From: a virus
DNA length: 64,000 nt
Strand: one strand, 5' to 3'
Virus record (IMG/VR): IMGVR_UViG_3300048592_001371
Span: 1-64,000 of that record
Below are positions 36,368 to 45,107 of the stretch, in pieces (within the stretch, counting starts at the first letter, position 1; every line of letters begins with the position of its first letter). The notes under the pieces are model-generated. The model saw only the letters and a list, made by a program, of their open reading frames with translations. It ran no database searches and was not told the origin of the DNA. The translations under genes were made by a program, and so were the position numbers.

Positions 36368-36866
36368 TGTTAAATTCTCGAATCGCGTCGTTGGAGATTT
36401 CATCTTATACGAAGCAATTGGGGAAATCGGGGATACGCACGCGTTACGTTTCCCAGTAGAGATTCTTCCTGGGGAAGAACCCTACATTCCTGTGATTTTG
36501 TCCGGGAAATGGACATTCGGTCCCTTCCCCGATGACGTCACTATTGAGATGCTTCCTGGACATACTGGACATCTCAATCCCAAACCGGCCGGTTCTCGCG
36601 TCATCACTTGTGTCGAACCTGGCAAGTACATCTGTTGTCATCCAGTAGCCCGGGGTAACAAATTCGGACACCGACGCATAGTGCTTGCTCAAAACGAGGA
36701 AACAACAATTCGACAGGGTGCTACGCTCGTGGTTGCAACAGGAGACTTCAACCTCAATGCGGGTGTAACGAAAAACTCCCCTTTGATTGCAAATGTCCAA
36801 TCAGGCGACGCTGTGCTGAAAGCTATCTCGGCCCAGGTAATAGCAGTAGAGCTCTGGAAGCTGTGA
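36360..36866 (+). CDS. hypothetical adhesin-region protein
   Basis: A 168-residue protein of unknown function, predicted strand-rich (VVGDFILYEAIGEIGDTHAL, GATLVVATGDFNL). Position suggests a tail or fibre component or a modifier of one. The ATG at 36360 is preferred to a TTG two codons upstream. Its stop overlaps the GTG start of the sulfotransferase, so the pair is probably translated together. Confidence 0.45.
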   Translation: MSSVKFSNRVVGDFILYEAIGEIGDTHALRFPVEILPGEEPYIPVILSGKWTFGPFPDDVTIEMLPGHTGHLNPKPAGSRVITCVEPGKYICCHPVARGNKFGHRRIVLAQNEETTIRQGATLVVATGDFNLNAGVTKNSPLIANVQSGDAVLKAISAQVIAVELWKL

Positions 36867-37639
36867 AGAAGCTTCATGTAATAGCCGGCTTGCCGCGCTC
36901 GGGGTCAACTCTGTTATCGGCGGTTCTGAAACAGAACCCCAAGTTTTACGCGGACATTACTTCGCCTCTGCTGAATTACGCAAGGGCGATTATAGACGAG
37001 ACGAGCAGGATTCCAGGAGCGGAAGCAACGGTTTCGGAAGAGGCTAGAGAACGCATCATTCGTGGGATTTTTGAGAGCTTTTACCTCGACTCCCCGAACG
37101 TAGTGTTCAATACGAACAGGACATGGTGTTCTGAGCTGCCTCTGTTAAAGGAAGTCTTTCCAGAAGCAAAGGTGATAGCTTGCGTTCGAGGATTAGGCTG
37201 GATAGCGGATTCGTTAGAGTTGCTATACCGAAAACATCCTACCTCTGTGCCCGGTATGTTCTTCAACGGGGACAGTAGGGCGAATGTGGAGCAACGAATC
37301 TCTACTTTGCTCAAGGACAACAGATTAATCGGAAGCGCTTTATCCTCGTTACGGGAAGGTCTTGCAAGTGAGCATTCGAAGGACGTACTGTTAGTCGAGT
37401 ATGACATGCTGACATCGAATCCAGGTGTCGAACTGCGACGCATATACGACTTCCTAGGTGAGCCAAATTTCGTTCATGATCTTGGATCTGTTTCGTATAA
37501 GAACGTAGCGTTCGATGAATCAGTTCGGATACCGGGCTTACATACAATCCGAAGACAGGTAACACACGTTCCGAGAAAGACCATTTTGCCGTATTCGCTG
37601 TTTGAGTCGCTAGAAGCGCAGAACTTCTGGCGTGTGTGA
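36863..37639 (+). CDS. PAPS-dependent sulfotransferase, adhesin region
   Basis: A 258-residue sulfotransferase. The 5'-phosphosulfate loop is GLPRSGSTLL (residues 9-18), and the 3'-phosphate region is CVRGLGWIADSLE (107-119). VFNTNRTW at 81-88 matches the conserved segment of bacterial sulfotransferases. It would transfer sulfate from PAPS to a hydroxyl or amine; the acceptor is unknown. Start is GTG in an overlap with the previous stop. It lies between two tail adhesin genes, so an adhesin or a surface sugar are possible substrates. The APS kinase at 61905 could help supply PAPS. Confidence 0.8.
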   Translation: MKKLHVIAGLPRSGSTLLSAVLKQNPKFYADITSPLLNYARAIIDETSRIPGAEATVSEEARERIIRGIFESFYLDSPNVVFNTNRTWCSELPLLKEVFPEAKVIACVRGLGWIADSLELLYRKHPTSVPGMFFNGDSRANVEQRISTLLKDNRLIGSALSSLREGLASEHSKDVLLVEYDMLTSNPGVELRRIYDFLGEPNFVHDLGSVSYKNVAFDESVRIPGLHTIRRQVTHVPRKTILPYSLFESLEAQNFWRV

Positions 37640-37660
37640 TAACTCTTCTAAGGACAGAGA

Positions 37661-38662
37661 ATGTTACTAGCACCCATGTCCTTTTGGACACCAGAAGTAG
37701 GAGGTGGAGGTGGGCCGTCTGGATCATCCTTGGTAGTAACGCACAATAACTCCCCGTATCTGATTAGGTACAATACGAGTGACTGGAGCCAGCTGGCAAA
37801 TCCAGGGACGTTACCTACAGGAAACGCAAACCACGCGGCATTTTCTCCAAACGGATCATTGCTGGCGATAGCGCATAACACGGCGCCGTACATAACCATC
37901 TACGAGACGGCGACGTGGACAAAGCTGCCGAATCCCTCGACGCTCCCGACCGGAGATGCGAACCGTGTGCGTTTTTCTCCGGATGGCAGCAAACTTGTTG
38001 TCACTTCGTATAACGCCTATTCTGGTGCGTCTAAGCTCCTTGTTTATGACACCAGTACGTGGGCCGCAATTTCTCCCGCATCACTCCCAGGGGGTATCCG
38101 GTGCTGGGGCGTTGATTTTTCACCCGACGGAACGCGATGCGCTGTCGGAGGTGTCTCGGCACCTAGGTTAGTGATATACGATACGGCCACATGGACGCCG
38201 ATTACCGGGCCTTCTTCGTTACCTACAGGTACGGGAACCTTTTATTGCTCCTTCTCACCGGACGGAACAAAATTAGCGGTTACGGATACGCTTACTCCCT
38301 GGATCTATATCTACAATACGAATGATTGGAGCAAACTAGCAAATCCCGCGGTATTACCGGGTTCTAACGGTCGAGGATGTTCTTGGTCGCCAGATGGGTC
38401 AAAATTGGCAGTAACCTCTACCTCGTCTCCTAGCTTGTCTGTCTATGAGACAACGGGGTGGACAAAGCTTACAATTCCGGGAGCCGCTCCAGCCGCGGGT
38501 AACCGATGCAAGTTTTCCCCCGATGGTACAAAGCTCGCTGTTTGCGATGGAACGACGTCTCCGTACATATTGCTGTATGAAACTGCCGGTTGGACACGTT
38601 TAGCTAACCCAGCTGTTTTACCCGCCGGTGCCGGCCAATCCCCGGCCTGGTCTCCGAATTAA
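37661..38662 (+). CDS. seven-bladed beta-propeller tail adhesin
   Basis: A 333-residue protein made of a short N-terminus (MLLAPMSFWTPEV plus a glycine run) and seven WD40/YVTN-like repeats of about 43 residues. Each reads roughly SKLAVTxxxxPYIxIYETxxW, TKLANPAxLPTG, then FSPDG. Seven repeats fill a closed propeller, and the last ends AWSPN so that strand exchange with the first repeat is possible. The N-terminus matches that of the gp38-like adhesin, suggesting the same docking site on a fibre. It is probably a receptor-binding tip; enzyme activity is not indicated. Confidence 0.75.
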   Translation: MLLAPMSFWTPEVGGGGGPSGSSLVVTHNNSPYLIRYNTSDWSQLANPGTLPTGNANHAAFSPNGSLLAIAHNTAPYITIYETATWTKLPNPSTLPTGDANRVRFSPDGSKLVVTSYNAYSGASKLLVYDTSTWAAISPASLPGGIRCWGVDFSPDGTRCAVGGVSAPRLVIYDTATWTPITGPSSLPTGTGTFYCSFSPDGTKLAVTDTLTPWIYIYNTNDWSKLANPAVLPGSNGRGCSWSPDGSKLAVTSTSSPSLSVYETTGWTKLTIPGAAPAAGNRCKFSPDGTKLAVCDGTTSPYILLYETAGWTRLANPAVLPAGAGQSPAWSPN

Positions 38663-38681
38663 CTTTGTCTGAGGAAATATC

Positions 38682-40553
38682 ATGGTCACAAGAGTAGGCT
38701 CGACAGTTCTAAAACCGAACCTTGTCCTTCCGGGCAATGAATCACTGACGATCCCCAAGGGTACGACGGCGCAAGCTCCTTCACCTGTGAATGGTATGCT
38801 CCGTTACGATGAGACGACCAACAAGTTCCGGGTAGTCGAGAACGGCGTCTGGGTTGATGGAGTTGGCGGTGGTGGTTCGAGTATCTTCAGTGATCTAGCG
38901 GCCGCGACTGCCGCTAACACCATCAATAACGGAGATCATCAACAGATCTGGAACTGGTCGCTTACCACGCTCAACAAGGTGGCGTTAAGCCTTGCGGAAA
39001 ACGTGGCGTCGACAGGCGTGAACTCCAAGATTCTTGAGATAGCGACGCTTGCTGGATCTACTGCCTCCCCTATACTCGTAAGCATTGGCGGACAAGCCGT
39101 ATTCCAAGTAATGAATACAGGAAGTGTTTCGCTAATCGCCACCGACGATGCCGGTAACGCCCTATCGTTAGCGGCGGGTAGTGGAGGGGCCTCTAGCCAG
39201 GGTGGGGTCGTGTCCATCGCAGCAGGTTACGCTGGCACAGGCAGTGCGCCGAATCGAGTTGGTGGGTCAGTGAACATAGAGGGTGGCAGTGGTCAGAACT
39301 CTGACAATATCGGCGATGGTGGCTATGTTGAGATTCGGGGTGGTGGCGCCGATCCGACGCAAGGTAACGGAGGATACGTCTGGATGTACGGAGGCAATTC
39401 CGATACATTAGGAGGCGGTGGTTACGTCCTAATAGAAGGGGGTTCTTCCGCCGTCGAAGGAAATGGAGGAAACCTAACGCTGAATGGTGGAAACGGGGCC
39501 GGCACAGGTACTCCGGGTTCCTTGATGTTGAATGGTGGAACGAGTGATCTGCTCGGAGGTGCCATCACCATTCAAGGCGGGGCTGCGGGTGGTACAGACC
39601 AAAGCGGTGGTAACGTCGTTATCGTTTCAGGCGATTGCACAGGAAACAATGGTTTCTCCGAAGTAGACCTGCGCAGTGGTCTGCTCGATTCCGGTACGAT
39701 GACAGCTAGTCTCATCGCGGTACAGACGCCAAGCAACGACGGCATGGGAAATAAGTCTGGTGGATCTATTGTGATCCAGGGTGGTGATGGAGACGATGGT
39801 GCTACTCCAGAAGACGCGCAAGGTGGTGGAATAAACATCTTTGCTGGATACGGTGGTCTGACAGGCGGCAATGGTGGAACCATTTCTATCTACGCTGGTG
39901 GTGCTCAGGGTGGTAATGATGACGGTGGCGATGCTGTTATCGGGGCCGGTGCCGCAGATGGTACGGGACAACACGGCAGTGTTATGCTTGTTGCAAACAA
40001 CACCAACGTCCAGCTCACAGGAACAGGGTCACTCGCGCATTGGCACCCATCGAATACTCTGCAAACAACCGACACCGATGGTTTCCTCTACATCCGTGGT
40101 ATGCCCGGTGTTCCAACAGGGACGCCGAATGCGTATGGTACTAGTCACCCCTTGGCGTGGGACAGCAGTGGCTCAGCTCTGTACGTCTACGACACGGCTT
40201 GGCACAAGTTAGCAACTGTAGATGCCATCAACATCTATACCAAGACACAGATCAGCGAAGCTGTGAGCTTGGGTCATAACACGGCTTGGGACGCAAGTGA
40301 CAACCAACATCTGATGGTGAACGTGAACGGAAGCGCTTTCACTGTTGCCAATCCGACAAATCAGCAGAACCAAGCGTACTACTCGATGTATATCGAATTC
40401 ACCACGACACACTCGGTCTCCTTCGGCAATGCATTCAAAGGACTGGCCGGATACACTCCCTCAGCTACGGCGGGCAAGAAGGACCACCTCACATTCAGAA
40501 GCGACGGTACGAACCTGATGTGCACAGGTATCGCTACGGACATTGGAGCCTAA
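38682..40553 (+). CDS. glycine-rich tail fibre
   Basis: A 623-residue fibre. The N-terminus (LVLPGNESLTIPKGTTAQAP, VNGMLRYDETTNKFRV) is common in phage fibres. Residues about 165-440 consist of GG-x-V-x-I-x-GG repeats (GGYVEIRGGG, GGNLTLNGGNG, GGAITIQGGA) that should form a long beta-helix or collagen-free glycine shaft. The C-terminal 120 residues (NIYTKTQISEAVSLGHNTAW, IEFTTTHSVSF, LTFRSDGTNLMCTGI) are a tip domain. GAGGAAAT precedes the ATG. Confidence 0.75.
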   Translation: MVTRVGSTVLKPNLVLPGNESLTIPKGTTAQAPSPVNGMLRYDETTNKFRVVENGVWVDGVGGGGSSIFSDLAAATAANTINNGDHQQIWNWSLTTLNKVALSLAENVASTGVNSKILEIATLAGSTASPILVSIGGQAVFQVMNTGSVSLIATDDAGNALSLAAGSGGASSQGGVVSIAAGYAGTGSAPNRVGGSVNIEGGSGQNSDNIGDGGYVEIRGGGADPTQGNGGYVWMYGGNSDTLGGGGYVLIEGGSSAVEGNGGNLTLNGGNGAGTGTPGSLMLNGGTSDLLGGAITIQGGAAGGTDQSGGNVVIVSGDCTGNNGFSEVDLRSGLLDSGTMTASLIAVQTPSNDGMGNKSGGSIVIQGGDGDDGATPEDAQGGGINIFAGYGGLTGGNGGTISIYAGGAQGGNDDGGDAVIGAGAADGTGQHGSVMLVANNTNVQLTGTGSLAHWHPSNTLQTTDTDGFLYIRGMPGVPTGTPNAYGTSHPLAWDSSGSALYVYDTAWHKLATVDAINIYTKTQISEAVSLGHNTAWDASDNQHLMVNVNGSAFTVANPTNQQNQAYYSMYIEFTTTHSVSFGNAFKGLAGYTPSATAGKKDHLTFRSDGTNLMCTGIATDIGA

Positions 40554-40554
40554 G

Positions 40555-40785
40555 ATGAGAGTACGTAGCCGTAGCGAAATCGTTGGTCTGAGAAGGCAGC
40601 GTGGCTTCCTAGGAGGTATGGGCCCCGCAGCGAGCGGAGGAATTTCAGCCCTTCCTGAAATCGGACATTCCCTCCGTTTCAATTCGGCAGACTCGGCCTA
40701 TGCAACAATGGTTCCCGCAGTAGGGTATTTCGGCGCAATTCTAACACCCAAGGAAGTCCAGCAATTCCGGGACATGTACGAATGA
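40555..40785 (+). CDS. small hypothetical fibre-associated protein
   Basis: A 76-residue protein starting MRVRSRSEIVGLRRQRGFLG, with a basic N-terminus and a C-terminal helix (TPKEVQQFRDMYE). The ATG at 40555 overlaps the end of the upstream fibre by one base beyond its stop. Small proteins with this kind of ending follow fibre genes in several phages. Unknown function. Confidence 0.45.
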   Translation: MRVRSRSEIVGLRRQRGFLGGMGPAASGGISALPEIGHSLRFNSADSAYATMVPAVGYFGAILTPKEVQQFRDMYE

Positions 40786-40793
40786 CGATAGTC

Positions 40794-40807
40794 ACAATAA
40801 TTTAAGA
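40794..40807 (+). promoter_or_regulatory. candidate phage promoter element, copy 1
   Basis: ACAATAATTTAAGA lies in the short gap before the fibre gene at 40831. The identical 14 bases occur at 62553-62566, in the only sizeable gap after the enzyme block. Two exact copies, both intergenic and both upstream of a gene, suggest a phage promoter or activator site. Function not shown. Confidence 0.4.
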
Positions 40808-40830
40808 GTGACGGATATAGGAAGGAAAAG

Positions 40831-42978
40831 ATGTCCTCCATACATTTCACAGATACCGTAACTCATCTTCCCGCCGAATGGGCGAATGACGTAGACGCTC
40901 TTGTCTATGACATTTTCTCCGCCGCGCAAACGCGCGCCGAAGCGCTGGTAGCCCTAGGATTGCGAGGGATGGCGTTGCAAAGCCCGGAATCGGTGAACAT
41001 CACCGGCGGGAACATTAACGGAGTTCAACTCGGCACCTTGAATGCGGTGCCGTTTGCCGTTATTGACATCCTGACATTGCAACAGGATCCTGTAGCCGAC
41101 GAGCAAGCGGTTCGTTTGGGCTACATGAAGTCCTTTGTCGATTCCGAAGTCGACGACAAGATATCCGTGTTCTCCAGCTCGCTTGGAGACATGGCATGGC
41201 AGAATGCGAACAACATCGCTGTCATCGGTGGCGTTCTTGACAACGTCACGATCGGCGGTTCTTCTCCGGCCAACGGCAAATTCATCAACCTGAAGATGAC
41301 GTCTTCTCCTTCGCAGGGTGACGATGTAATCACTCTGGGTTGGCTGCAAGCGGCCTATGGCCCGTTGTTCTCAAGCATCAAGTCGATGGCCTTTCAGGAA
41401 GACACGGCTGTTGACATAAACGGTGGCACGATCGACGGTGTGGACATTGGAAACGATGTTCCCGGATCGGGTATCTTCAGCGTTCTGCAAACAGCTACTG
41501 CGCCTACGTCAAACAACGACGTTACGAACAAGCTGTACGTCGATAACACGGTTGCAACTCTGATTTCCGGCCTTGGTACGATGGCGTACCAGAACCACGG
41601 AGCTGTGAACATTCTCGGTGGTACGATCCAGAACACCGTCATCGGTAGCTCCTTCCCAAATACTGGTCGATTCACTCAGGTGCAAATCGACAACAACCAA
41701 GCCTCGTTGTTCCTCCGAGCGGGAACAGCGGTGCCGGCCTCGGCCGAAGCGCGCATCTCCTTCCAGGAAGCTCTTGTCGAGCGTGGTCTGATTACGCTGG
41801 TTGGAGCGTCCAATACGGCCTACGATGCTTCGCTGCAAGGCTCGCTGTATATCCAAGCTGCGGCGACTCTTACGTTGCAAGGCTACTCAGCGGTTGCTAC
41901 GCTGACCGACTTAAACGGTCTGCATGTGAAGCATGGAACTCCGATTGCCAATCCGCTGACGATTACAACCTACACTCCCTCGATCACTGCCGGTGCCATT
42001 ACGGGAGCGGTCAAACGTGGCTCGGTAAGACTGTACGGCTCAGCAGTAGACTTTGGCACGATTCAGCAGAGCGCAACTTCGATGCATGTGGATGCGGGAT
42101 CCATTGTTCTGAACGGTATCGGGACAGGCACGATTCTCTTGAACGGTGCCGCGCCGGTCCTGGGTTCCGAACGGGCTCAGGCCCTCGACGGATTGTACGC
42201 AAACGTCCTGCGTTCACAGACCGCTTCTTTCGGTAATGTCGGTGCCACGGATACGGGATTATTGCTCAACGGCGTTACGATCAAACGTGCGAACATGTCG
42301 GGTGCCGAGCCCAACTCTACGTTGCGGATCGCGAACGCCAAGCAAGCGGGATCTACATTCTTGCAAGACACGCTGGCGGTTGATTTCTGCGCCGGCACTG
42401 ACACGGCTGTCGGTACAAAGATGGCCCAGATTCGAGTGCCTACGGAGGGTAGCGATCCTTCGTTCAATATCCGGGTGTATGATTCGGCCACTCTCGACCT
42501 GGAGCACATCGCGGCCTTCTACAAAGTTGGCATGGTTCTGGACAAGGACGGAATCGCCAAAGGCTGGCATTCGTTCTACGAATCTGCACTGGGCGTTACC
42601 GGAGCTGTGAACCTGGACATGGGCCTACATACGGTGTTCTATCAGAACATTGTGGGCGCTGTGACCTATACATTCTCGAACGTCCCTGCCCTGCCCGGCG
42701 TGATGCAACGCTTCGAGCTTTATGTCTATCAGGGTACAGGCGGAGCCGCGATCACTCTGCCTGCCGGTGTGTATTGGGCCACGCAGGTACCAAACTTTGC
42801 AGGAGCCCCGATAGGGCAAACGGACGTTATCGATCTGGTGACGTTCAATAGTGGAACAACGTGGGTAGCAAGCTGGAGACGGGGCCGTCCTGTGCCGTAT
42901 GGCGGAACCGTTGGTCACGTTCTTACTCGGGTTGCAGGTAGCGCTGATCCGTATGCCTGGCAAGCAGGTGGCGGTTAA
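40831..42978 (+). CDS. tail fibre, shared-N-terminus family, copy 5
   Basis: A 715-residue fibre. It begins with the shared attachment domain (TDTVTHLPAEWANDVDALVY), has repeats of GTMAYQNHGAVNILGGTIQN type through residues about 60-300, and ends in a distinct domain (TYTFSNVPALPGVMQRFELY) followed by GGTVGHVLTRV and DPYAWQAGGG. That last segment recurs at the end of the protein at 44623. It is separated from the other four copies by about 12.5 kb of unrelated fibres. AGGAAGG lies upstream. Confidence 0.78.
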   Translation: MSSIHFTDTVTHLPAEWANDVDALVYDIFSAAQTRAEALVALGLRGMALQSPESVNITGGNINGVQLGTLNAVPFAVIDILTLQQDPVADEQAVRLGYMKSFVDSEVDDKISVFSSSLGDMAWQNANNIAVIGGVLDNVTIGGSSPANGKFINLKMTSSPSQGDDVITLGWLQAAYGPLFSSIKSMAFQEDTAVDINGGTIDGVDIGNDVPGSGIFSVLQTATAPTSNNDVTNKLYVDNTVATLISGLGTMAYQNHGAVNILGGTIQNTVIGSSFPNTGRFTQVQIDNNQASLFLRAGTAVPASAEARISFQEALVERGLITLVGASNTAYDASLQGSLYIQAAATLTLQGYSAVATLTDLNGLHVKHGTPIANPLTITTYTPSITAGAITGAVKRGSVRLYGSAVDFGTIQQSATSMHVDAGSIVLNGIGTGTILLNGAAPVLGSERAQALDGLYANVLRSQTASFGNVGATDTGLLLNGVTIKRANMSGAEPNSTLRIANAKQAGSTFLQDTLAVDFCAGTDTAVGTKMAQIRVPTEGSDPSFNIRVYDSATLDLEHIAAFYKVGMVLDKDGIAKGWHSFYESALGVTGAVNLDMGLHTVFYQNIVGAVTYTFSNVPALPGVMQRFELYVYQGTGGAAITLPAGVYWATQVPNFAGAPIGQTDVIDLVTFNSGTTWVASWRRGRPVPYGGTVGHVLTRVAGSADPYAWQAGGG

Positions 42979-42990
42979 GAGCAACTCGTG

Positions 42991-43000
42991 TGACCGGTCA
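42991..43000. repeat. 10-bp palindrome in intergenic gap
   Basis: TGACCGGTCA is a perfect palindrome in the 81-base gap between the copy-5 fibre and the next gene. It is followed by the AT-rich TGTAAATTAACA. It could be an operator half of a control site for the genes from 43060; nothing more can be said. Confidence 0.3.
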
Positions 43001-43059
43001 TGTAAATTAACATTGGCCGGGTACGGCACATTCAACCAAACCGTAATAGGAGAAGTAAC

Positions 43060-43413
43060 ATGGCAAAAATCGACGTCGCGCAGTCCCTGAAAACCATCGA
43101 TGGCAAATCCGACCTGACCCAGGTGGTCAAACAAGGTGATGCTCCGGTTCCTGTCACGCTGCGCGAAGTTTGCGTCCAGTGTCTTCTGACACCGACCGAC
43201 AAGGACGCCAATATCGGGGGCGACGAGAAGCACAAACGCTACACGCTGGCGCGCAAGATCGCTACGGCCGAAACAGGTGAAGATGGCACAAGCCTCGTTT
43301 CGCTGAAGTCGGACGAAATCCAGCTGCTGAAAGCCCAGATTCCCAACCTCTATACCTCGCTCGTTACCGGCCAGGCCTACAACCTGCTGGAAGGCGAGGC
43401 GGAAGCTGAGTAA
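43060..43413 (+). CDS. hypothetical protein, tail region
   Basis: A 117-residue protein. The pattern VTLREVCVQCLLTPTDKD, then EKHKRYTLARKIA and DEIQLLKAQIPNLYTSLVTG, occurs in small proteins of unknown function found near tail or fibre genes of many phages. It is helical and probably dimeric. AGGAG precedes the ATG. A regulatory or assembly role is possible. Confidence 0.55.
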   Translation: MAKIDVAQSLKTIDGKSDLTQVVKQGDAPVPVTLREVCVQCLLTPTDKDANIGGDEKHKRYTLARKIATAETGEDGTSLVSLKSDEIQLLKAQIPNLYTSLVTGQAYNLLEGEAEAE

Positions 43414-43415
43414 GA

Positions 43416-44300
43416 ATGCAAAACTACCAGATAACACAGGCCGGAATCACTGCCGCGTTCTACGCTGGCTCAGGTGGTCCCAAGATCGAGATCAACGAAT
43501 TTCGTCTTGGGACAGCCTACGGTTATACGCCGAGTCTAGCGGATACTTCCCTTCACGGGAGCGTCCTCTATTCCGGCGTGCCTCTGGGTTATGCTGTCAT
43601 TAATCAGGACACGTGTCAGTACTCGCTTCACGTCGACGAAACGGTAGGGAATTTTGACTTTGGCGAAATAGGATTGTACATCAACGGCGGAGTTCTCTTC
43701 GCCTTGCAATCCTTGCAGTTGCCGCAGCGCAAGATCGCTCAACCGGATTCCGACTGGAACGAGATTCTGCTGAAAGCTCAACTTCAGCTGACCAATCTGC
43801 CGGCCTTGATTCAGTGGACAGTTGAGAACCTGACGACAGGTGTTATTCTGGAGTTGTCGCAGTTCGAGCTGGTCGATCCACCGGATACGAGCGATGTGAA
43901 CGCATGCATCGTACACCAGGGGGATGAAGAAGGAAATCATGCGTTCATAACCAAGCGTGACGGTGACATCTGGGATGTTTCCACTCACCGTCACGCGGTG
44001 GTTGCGCAGGGTACTGTAGGTTCTGCAACGGGAGTGAGCGTGTCTTCTCCGGACATCTTCGGGGTGGACAGTTTGTTCCCATTAGGCAAATACCTGTTAC
44101 GATTCAGAACTGGCGTCCACAGGGGACAGTTTCGCAGGTTGGCGTATTCTCTGGGCTCAACCGTAGGTTGGGCTACCGCCTTCCCGACTCCAGCGAACGT
44201 AGGAGACAAGTTTGACATTCTTCAGTCGGACGTCAGTCTGCTGCAAGGTAGCGATGATCTATCGTTCCTGCATGCCCTGATGCTGAGGAAGACCAACTAG
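43416..44300 (+). CDS. tail-collar-type fibre protein
   Basis: A 294-residue protein whose first 150 residues follow the phage tail-collar fibre (DUF3751) pattern: ITQAGITAAFYAGSGGPKIE, INEFRLGTAYGYTP, FDFGEIGLYINGGVLFALQS and a TVENLTTGVI end. The C-terminal half is a separate domain with RDGDIWDVSTHRH and an aromatic, strand-rich end. It should attach near the baseplate or form a short fibre. Confidence 0.6.
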   Translation: MQNYQITQAGITAAFYAGSGGPKIEINEFRLGTAYGYTPSLADTSLHGSVLYSGVPLGYAVINQDTCQYSLHVDETVGNFDFGEIGLYINGGVLFALQSLQLPQRKIAQPDSDWNEILLKAQLQLTNLPALIQWTVENLTTGVILELSQFELVDPPDTSDVNACIVHQGDEEGNHAFITKRDGDIWDVSTHRHAVVAQGTVGSATGVSVSSPDIFGVDSLFPLGKYLLRFRTGVHRGQFRRLAYSLGSTVGWATAFPTPANVGDKFDILQSDVSLLQGSDDLSFLHALMLRKTN

Positions 44301-44308
44301 GTGGCTAT

Positions 44309-44626
44309 ATGTCCATTCAATATACGGGTCCCGGTGTAGCACTTGGGGTAGCACCAGTCACGGTCTACGCGTGCCCGATGACAATCAAGGCAGGAAACAT
44401 TGCTGGCGGTTTGATTGCCAACAATGATTCCGTGTTCCACAGAACGATCCTCGTCTCCGGTATGATTACGGGACGCAATCTTTCAGTCTTTACGGAAGTA
44501 GAAGTGCCTTACGGTTCCTCGCTTCCTTTGCCGGTCATGACGTTAAACCCAGGAGAAGAATTGCGTATGTGGGCTAACATTAGCGGCGTGGTCAACGTCA
44601 CACTATCAGTTGGGGAGCAGAAATGA
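44309..44626 (+). CDS. hypothetical beta-rich tail protein
   Basis: A 105-residue protein of unknown function with alternating hydrophobics (TVYACPMTIKAGNIAGGLIA, VVNVTLSVGEQK) that suggest a small beta-sandwich like those on fibre tips or carbohydrate-binding appendages. It overlaps the next gene by ATGA. AGGTGG precedes the start. Confidence 0.5.
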   Translation: MSIQYTGPGVALGVAPVTVYACPMTIKAGNIAGGLIANNDSVFHRTILVSGMITGRNLSVFTEVEVPYGSSLPLPVMTLNPGEELRMWANISGVVNVTLSVGEQK

Positions 44627-45060
44627 ACCACTTTGGATTTCCGTATATTCCAAGAGCGGCCCCGTTCGCCTTCAAGGAAGTGCCTCTGGGTTATGTCATC
44701 GGCCCCGATGATGTTGGCCTGACGCTGGGTTTGAATTTCACAGGAAGCATTTCCCTGCCCAAGATCAACGCCTTGCCATTCCCCAGAGCGTACTGTTTGA
44801 TGCTCGCGGCATTGGCCGGAAGCGTAACAATCCTCGTTCCCAGCGGTGACAACATTCGGGATGGGGTAGCAGATGTTGGGACGATGGTTCTGCCGCACGG
44901 AGCCTCGGCCCTTTATATACCGTGGGATATTTCCGCTTCTGGACGTTGGTGGTTGATACGTCAAGGGCGGACAGTGCCTCATGGTGGCGCAATCGGGCAA
45001 GTTCTTACTCGTGTTACGGGTACGGGCGATCCCTATGCGTGGCAAGCAGGCGGTGGTTAA
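44623..45060 (+). CDS. small tail protein with shared C-terminal segment
   Basis: A 145-residue protein with an N-terminal domain of unknown fold and a C-terminal segment, GGAIGQVLTRV plus DPYAWQAGGG, nearly the same as the end of the fibre at 40831. The DNA of both ends is also similar. The shared tail suggests a common docking or trimerisation site. Starts within the stop of the upstream gene. Confidence 0.5.
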   Translation: MNHFGFPYIPRAAPFAFKEVPLGYVIGPDDVGLTLGLNFTGSISLPKINALPFPRAYCLMLAALAGSVTILVPSGDNIRDGVADVGTMVLPHGASALYIPWDISASGRWWLIRQGRTVPHGGAIGQVLTRVTGTGDPYAWQAGGG

Positions 45061-45107
45061 TAGACCCGCCAATTTCGTGAACTAGTCACTTACTCTAGGA
45101 GAGAAAC

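Noticed and set aside
42991-43000. TGACCGGTCA as a restriction or attachment site of note
   Set aside because: A single short palindrome is expected by chance; kept only as a low-confidence feature.
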